A stretch of 64,000 nucleotides of DNA. It comes from Dyella choica (GTDB lineage Bacteria; Pseudomonadota; Gammaproteobacteria; Xanthomonadales; Rhodanobacteraceae). Below, piece after piece: positions 60,105 to 64,000 of the stretch. The notes under the pieces are model-generated. The model was not told the DNA's origin. It was given only the letters and a program-made list of their open reading frames with translations, and did not search any database. Numbering within the stretch: the first letter of the stretch is position 1; the number at the start of each line of letters is the position of its first letter. A program made the position numbers and the translations under genes. Location: NCBI RefSeq assembly GCF_003977665.1, contig NZ_RYYV01000002.1, positions 310,001-374,000 of the forward strand. The letters are read 5' to 3'.

Positions 60105-60758
60105 TCAACCGCCCTGGGCATGGAACATGGTCTTGGCGTAAGTGATGCCCAAGCCATAGGAGCCGCCATACACTCTGGCGATGCCGGTCGTGCTCTCGTA
60201 GGTATCGGTGCGCGCCCAGTCGCGCTGCAGTTCCAGCAGGTATTGCAGCGAGGTCATCGGCCGTGCGCCGGCCTGCACCATGCGGTCCATCGCGCGATCG
60301 TGAGCTTCGGCGGAGACGTCACCGCAGGCGTCGGCCACTACGTAGACTTCGAAGCCCTGCTCGATCGCGGACAAGGCCGGCCCTACGATGCAAACCGACG
60401 TCCACAAGCCGCCGAGGACCAGGCGTGTCTTGCCGATGGCGTTGACCTGCTTGATCACGGCCTCGTCTTCCCAGGTATTCATGCTGGTGCGGTCGAGCAG
60501 CGGCTGACCGGGGAATGCGTCAGTGATTTCCTGGTACATCGGCCCCGAAAAGCTGTTTGCCGCCACGGTGGTAAGTATGGTCGGTACCTTGAAGCCGGCT
60601 GCCGCGCGGGCGACCAGGGCAGCGTTGTTGCGCAGCGTGATCGCGTCGATCGAATGCGTGGCGAACGACATCTGCGACTGGTAGTCGATCATGATCAGCG
60701 CATGGTCGGCAGGGGTCAGCAGCTTGGAACCGGGAACGGCTTTTGCAGTAATGGTCAT
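60105..60758 (-). CDS. Isochorismatase-fold hydrolase (YcaC-like), copy 2
   Basis: A 217-residue paralogue of the hydrolase at 36330, with the same blocks: HALIMIDYQSQMSFATHSID (catalytic Asp), MNTWEDEAVIKQVNAIGKTRLVLGGLWTSVCIVGPALSAI (Cys nucleophile) and LLELQRDWARTDTYESTTGIARVYGG. It follows the exported alpha/beta hydrolase on the same strand (59-bp gap). The two copies share more with each other than with typical isochorismatase, suggesting a lineage-specific role. Confidence 0.87.
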   Translation of the reverse strand: MTITAKAVPGSKLLTPADHALIMIDYQSQMSFATHSIDAITLRNNAALVARAAAGFKVPTILTTVAANSFSGPMYQEITDAFPGQPLLDRTSMNTWEDEAVIKQVNAIGKTRLVLGGLWTSVCIVGPALSAIEQGFEVYVVADACGDVSAEAHDRAMDRMVQAGARPMTSLQYLLELQRDWARTDTYESTTGIARVYGGSYGLGITYAKTMFHAQGG

Positions 60759-60817
60759 GGCAATATCTCGTTGGCGTGGGGAAAATCGCTGGGCGCACTT
60801 CAATGCGCCCGCTCGGC

Positions 60818-61801
60818 TCAAGCTTTGATGAAGGCAAGCAGGTCGTCGTTGAATTGCTGCTGGTGCGTGGCCGTCAGCCCGTGCGAGGCGCCCGGATAAA
60901 CCTTTAGCGTGGCCTGCTTGACGAGCTTGGCGGTCAGGCGCGAGGAATCGTCGATCGGCACGATCTGGTCGTCGTCGCCGTGCACGACCAGGGTGGGCAC
61001 TTCGATCTTCTTCAGGTCTTCCGTGAAATCGGTCTCGGAGAACTGCTTGATGCACTCGTACTGCCCCTGGATGCCGCCCATCATTCCCTGCAGCCAGAAG
61101 GAGTCGCGAATGCCTTGGGAGACCTTCGCATCGGGACGGTTGGCGCCATAGAACGGTGCAGTCAGATCCTTGTAGAACTGCGAACGGTCGGTGGCGACGC
61201 TTTGACGGATACCGTCGAATACGGACATCGGCAGGCCACCGGGGTTGCTCGCCGTCTTCAGCATGATGGGCGGCACCGCCCCGACCAGCACAGCCTTGGC
61301 CACACGCCTGTTGCCGTGCCGGCCGATGTAGCGCGCCACCTCGCCACCGCCGGTGGAGTGCCCGACCATGATCATGTCCTTCAGATCGAGCTTTTCGATC
61401 AGTTCCGCCAGGTCGTCGGCGTAAGTGTCCATGTCATTGCCGTTCGAAGGCTGACCCGAGCGGCCGTGCCCGCGGCGGTCATGTGCAATCGCGCGATAGC
61501 CATGCTGGCTGAGGAACAGCATCTGCCCGTCCCAGGCGTCCGCGCTGAGCGGCCAGCCGTGAGAAAACACCACCGGTTGGCCGGTACCCCAGTCCTTGTA
61601 GTAGATCTCGGTTCCGTCTTTGGTCTTGATGTAGTCGTTCATCGGCTGATTCCGGGGCTGAGTAGAAGAAAGTGTCGGGTGGACGGATGACTTGGCTCGC
61701 ACGGCGGGCGACAATGCCAAGGCCGCGGCCGTCACGGCTGCACCAATGAGCAACGCGCGGCGCCGCTGATCGATATCCAAAGGCGGCTGATCGGTATTCA
61801 T
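60818..61801 (-). CDS. Tat-exported alpha/beta hydrolase (esterase/haloperoxidase-like)
   Basis: A 327-residue enzyme. The front has [24 protein letters not shown], a twin-arginine-like signal. The core from [33 protein letters not shown] is the non-haem chloroperoxidase/arylesterase type, with [14 protein letters not shown] (nucleophile), HGDDDQIVP (Asp) and GASHGL (His). The second in-frame Met (MNDYI, near residue 54) matches where cytosolic members of this group start, so the export signal looks added. First gene of the minus-strand run to 55396. Confidence 0.88.
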   Translation of the reverse strand: MNTDQPPLDIDQRRRALLIGAAVTAAALALSPAVRAKSSVHPTLSSTQPRNQPMNDYIKTKDGTEIYYKDWGTGQPVVFSHGWPLSADAWDGQMLFLSQHGYRAIAHDRRGHGRSGQPSNGNDMDTYADDLAELIEKLDLKDMIMVGHSTGGGEVARYIGRHGNRRVAKAVLVGAVPPIMLKTASNPGGLPMSVFDGIRQSVATDRSQFYKDLTAPFYGANRPDAKVSQGIRDSFWLQGMMGGIQGQYECIKQFSETDFTEDLKKIEVPTLVVHGDDDQIVPIDDSSRLTAKLVKQATLKVYPGASHGLTATHQQQFNDDLLAFIKA

Positions 61802-61949
61802 GTCGAGCTTCGTTTGTTCCCAGGTAGAACTCTTGCCTTGCCCGAAACCGGATGCTGATGCCTGCATGCTCCGCCCCGGACGTCATTGGCGCTTGGTCGT
61901 TAGCATTCCATGCGCAAGCAGGTTCACAAACCCTTCGACAAGGTAATAA

Positions 61950-61973
61950 CCACTCACTCCAAAGAGTGAGTGG
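61950..61973. promoter_or_regulatory. Perfect palindrome between divergent genes
   Basis: CCACTCACTC (61950-61959), four bases, GAGTGAGTGG (61964-61973) is a flawless 10-bp inverted repeat in the 270-bp space between the exported hydrolase and the NarL regulator. It could be an operator or an early hairpin. It is not found elsewhere in the window. Confidence 0.5.
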
Positions 61974-62070
61974 CATGAAAAGTTGCCCGTGCTGCGTGAC
62001 TGTGTTTGACTAGTGCCGATTGTGTACACGTCGGAACGGATGCCGACACGACTCTTGGGGTTACGCAGCC

Positions 62071-62703
62071 ATGCTTGAAGAATCGCCTCGCATCCGCGTA
62101 CTGATGGTCGACGACCATCCTTTGCTGCGTGAGGGCGTGGCCGCTGTACTAGGCTCGCAAGGCGACATGGAATTGGTGGCCGAGGCGGTTAACGGCGATG
62201 AAGCCATTGCCCTTTTTCGCAAGCATCAGCCCGACATCACCCTGATGGACCTGCAGATGCAGGGCATGAACGGCTTGGAAGCCATTCGCACGATACTCGG
62301 CGAGTTTCCGCATGCGCGGATCATCGTGCTGACGACCTACCAGGGTGACATGCAGGCCACTCGCGCGCTAAAGGCGGGGGCCGTCGGCTATCTGCTCAAG
62401 AGCACGGTGCGCAAGGAGCTGCTGGCCACCATTCGCCAGGTTCATGGCGGGCACCGCCACGTACCCAACGAAGTGGCGCGGGTGATTGCCGAGCACGTGG
62501 CCGATGACACGCTGAGCATGCGCGAGCTGCAGGTGCTGGGGCATGTCGCAGGCGGTTTTTCGAACAAGCGCATCGCCATGCACATGGGTATTTCGATCGA
62601 AACCGTGAAGACCCATGTGAAGAGCATTCTTGCGAAAGTCAACGCCAGGCATCGCACCGAAGCCGTCATCATCGCCATGCGTCGCGGCATCATCGACGCA
62701 TAA
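62071..62703 (+). CDS. NarL/FixJ-family response regulator (copy 2)
   Basis: A 210-residue protein, receiver with Asp60 (ITLMDLQMQGMNGLEAI) and LLKSTVRKE, then LuxR-type LSMRELQVLGHVAGGFSNKRIAMHMGISIETVKTHVKSILAKVNA. It aligns without gaps with the regulator at 34185 along its whole length and clearly arose by duplication. No kinase gene is adjacent, so it is an orphan that may be served by the kinases at 29234 or 35408. Divergent from the hydrolase operon, its likely target. Confidence 0.93.
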   Translation: MLEESPRIRVLMVDDHPLLREGVAAVLGSQGDMELVAEAVNGDEAIALFRKHQPDITLMDLQMQGMNGLEAIRTILGEFPHARIIVLTTYQGDMQATRALKAGAVGYLLKSTVRKELLATIRQVHGGHRHVPNEVARVIAEHVADDTLSMRELQVLGHVAGGFSNKRIAMHMGISIETVKTHVKSILAKVNARHRTEAVIIAMRRGIIDA

Positions 62704-62710
62704 GGCGATG

Positions 62711-62745
62711 ACAAGGTAACCGCGACTGACGGTGAGCTACCTTGT
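62711..62745. terminator. Hairpin between convergent genes
   Basis: ACAAGGTA (62711-62718) and TACCTTGT (62738-62745) form an 8-bp stem around 19 bases, in the short gap between the NarL regulator and the desaturase-family gene. It may end both transcripts. Stem is short, so support is modest. Confidence 0.35.
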
Positions 62746-63765
62746 TTGCGGCTGAATGCCAACCTCGGCATGCGCATCCGATTCCTGCTGCATCTGCAAC
62801 GCCTGTTTAGCCGCTTTGGCGGTGTGATGATTGCCGTCGTGGTTCCAGCCTGGCGGCATGAGCAGGTACAGCAGCTTGTTGCGTAATCCCGGTGCACGCC
62901 ATACGTCGCGCCCCAGCAACCAGAATTCGCCCAGGTAGGCATCCAGCACGCTGTAGGGCTTTACCGGCCGGGTGATGCCGTATTCGATCCGGACATCCTC
63001 GTGCACTTCCATATAGGTGCCGAAGAGACGGTCCCAGATCGGCAGCAGGTTGCAGAAGTTGGTGTCCATGTAGAGCACGTTGCGCGCATGATGAACACGG
63101 TGGTGCGAAGGCGTCAGCACGACACGGTAAAACAGGCCCAGCTGCCCCTTCGGCAATACGTTCTCGCCGAGGTGGATCAGCGACCCCCAGAAACTGTCGA
63201 TGATCACGATCAGCACCAACAGTGGCGGACTCACTCCCAGCAGCATGCAAAGGCTGGTGCGCACGAAGTCGGCATAGACGCCTTCGAGGAAAATGTGCGC
63301 AAAGTTCACCGACAGGTTCATCGCCACCGGCGCATGGTGGGTGGAATGCAAGCACCACAGCAAGCGCACCTTGTGCGCAAGGAAGTGATACACGAAGTGA
63401 GCCAGCTCCCATACCACGTAGCCATACAACAGTCCGTACCAGGTGAGCCCAGCCTGGAACGGGGCAAAGCGGTTGAACAGGCCGATGCACAAGCCGACCA
63501 TGGCAATGCTGAGAAAGGAGCCGATGAAACGGTTCAGCACCATCGTCAGCAGCGGAACCTGGTAATCCTCGCGCTTGATACGGCGCAGCACGATGCCGCG
63601 CGCGAATTCGAAGACCAGCAACAGCGGGACGATCGGCGCGATCAGGCTGCCGAAGCCGTCTACCGTGGACAGCCGGTGGTAATCGCCGGAGGCGAACATC
63701 TGCAGCAAAGGCCCCAGGCCAAAAAAACCCATCAGCTGATCACGGATCCAACCCAAGATATCCAC
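62737..63765 (-). CDS. Sterol desaturase/fatty acid hydroxylase-family membrane protein
   Basis: GGGGAGGG six bases before a GTG at 63765 supports that start (342 residues); an upstream frame to 63840 is less likely. Four or more helices and the di-iron histidine clusters are intact: HFVYHFLAHK, HSTHHAP and HHRVHHARN, plus a later NHHTAKAAK. These proteins hydroxylate or desaturate lipids at the membrane. C-terminal Gln/Ala-rich tail. Substrate (sterol, hopanoid or carotenoid) is not assignable. Confidence 0.9.
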   Translation of the reverse strand: MDILGWIRDQLMGFFGLGPLLQMFASGDYHRLSTVDGFGSLIAPIVPLLLVFEFARGIVLRRIKREDYQVPLLTMVLNRFIGSFLSIAMVGLCIGLFNRFAPFQAGLTWYGLLYGYVVWELAHFVYHFLAHKVRLLWCLHSTHHAPVAMNLSVNFAHIFLEGVYADFVRTSLCMLLGVSPPLLVLIVIIDSFWGSLIHLGENVLPKGQLGLFYRVVLTPSHHRVHHARNVLYMDTNFCNLLPIWDRLFGTYMEVHEDVRIEYGITRPVKPYSVLDAYLGEFWLLGRDVWRAPGLRNKLLYLLMPPGWNHDGNHHTAKAAKQALQMQQESDAHAEVGIQPQTR

Positions 63766-63899
63766 GGCTGCCCTCCCCGGCGGCGCTACTAGGATTGCCT
63801 TGTCGGCACGGGGATACTCATCCCCACACCAATTTGTCACGATCTAAATGCGAGTGCAAGTGCAATTGGGCGAGACGGCCAGAGCGCGGCGAAAAGCTG

Positions 63900-64000
63900 C
63901 TAGGGCGCGCCTGCGCGCTCAGCGGGAAAACAGTTGCGCAAGAAGCTGTACCAGGATGGCGCCAACGCCGTCGCATGCGACTCGTGCTCGATGACGCGGC
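63900..64000 (-). CDS. C-terminal end of an unidentified minus-strand gene
   Basis: The last 33 codons of a frame entering from beyond the window end at a TAG (63900-63902): RVIEHESHATALAPSWYSFL, then RNCFPAERAGAP. The composition looks coding, but no family can be named from so little. Confidence 0.4.
   Translation of the reverse strand, partial: RVIEHESHATALAPSWYSFLRNCFPAERAGAP

Overview
The window is GC-rich bacterial chromosome of gammaproteobacterial type. The most likely source is Rhodanobacteraceae/Xanthomonadales (Dyella-, Luteibacter- or Frateuria-like). This is inferred from gene content (alginate-export porin, XapX protein, FUSC/AaeB efflux, Y_Y_Y-type sensor kinases, LysR pairs) and from many intergenic palindromes with a GTAG-type head, which resemble the REP elements of that order. 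No rRNA, tRNA, CRISPR array or complete insertion sequence was seen.

Layout. 1-2.5 kb: tail of a periplasmic binding protein, then a divergent ABM-monooxygenase / MarR-DoxX-SRPBCC locus sharing a clear promoter and MarR-type palindrome. 2.5-10.7 kb: an accessory island, visibly more AT-rich at about 5.5-8.3 kb. It holds a phage terminase tail, a possible Xre/MbcA-like antitoxin followed by what may be a broken RES-type toxin start, an uncharacterised Cys/His protein, an XRE-ImmA/IrrE metallopeptidase coupled to a PIN-like protein, a patatin-like lipase and a four-helix membrane protein. 10.7-19.3 kb: secreted, outer-membrane and hydrolase genes separated by REP pairs, plus a LuxR regulator with a decayed HD-GYP domain. 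19.5-27.2 kb: a putative low-oxygen/stress cluster (acetate kinase, OmpR regulator with hybrid kinase, Crp/Fnr regulator, GNAT, two universal stress proteins) carrying three FNR-like boxes.

27.3-38 kb: SDR/LysR pair, a large periplasmic-propeller sensor kinase preceded by a structured leader, MFS exporter, NarL regulator, a DoxX-like membrane protein coupled to a minimal kinase, isochorismatase-fold hydrolase, OsmC and Dps. 38-44 kb: a complete Aae-type aromatic-acid efflux operon ending in an XdhC maturation factor. It converges on a three-gene molybdenum hydroxylase operon (cytochrome c, 2Fe-2S, Mo subunit; 44-48 kb). 48-55 kb: FrnE/DsbA protein, LysR, FAD monooxygenase, a Cys-less DksA-like operon, katG and msrB. 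55-64 kb: alginate-export porin, periplasmic VOC protein, amidohydrolase, XapX, a second isochorismatase-fold hydrolase, a Tat-exported alpha/beta hydrolase, a second NarL regulator closely similar to the first, and a sterol-desaturase-family protein.

Overall this is an environmental stress and detoxification region: peroxide and methionine-sulfoxide defence, aromatic export and oxidation, and many small hydrolases under LysR, MarR, NarL and FNR-like control. It is interrupted by one horizontally acquired island, where the most novel content lies. All family assignments come from reading motifs; no database search was possible.
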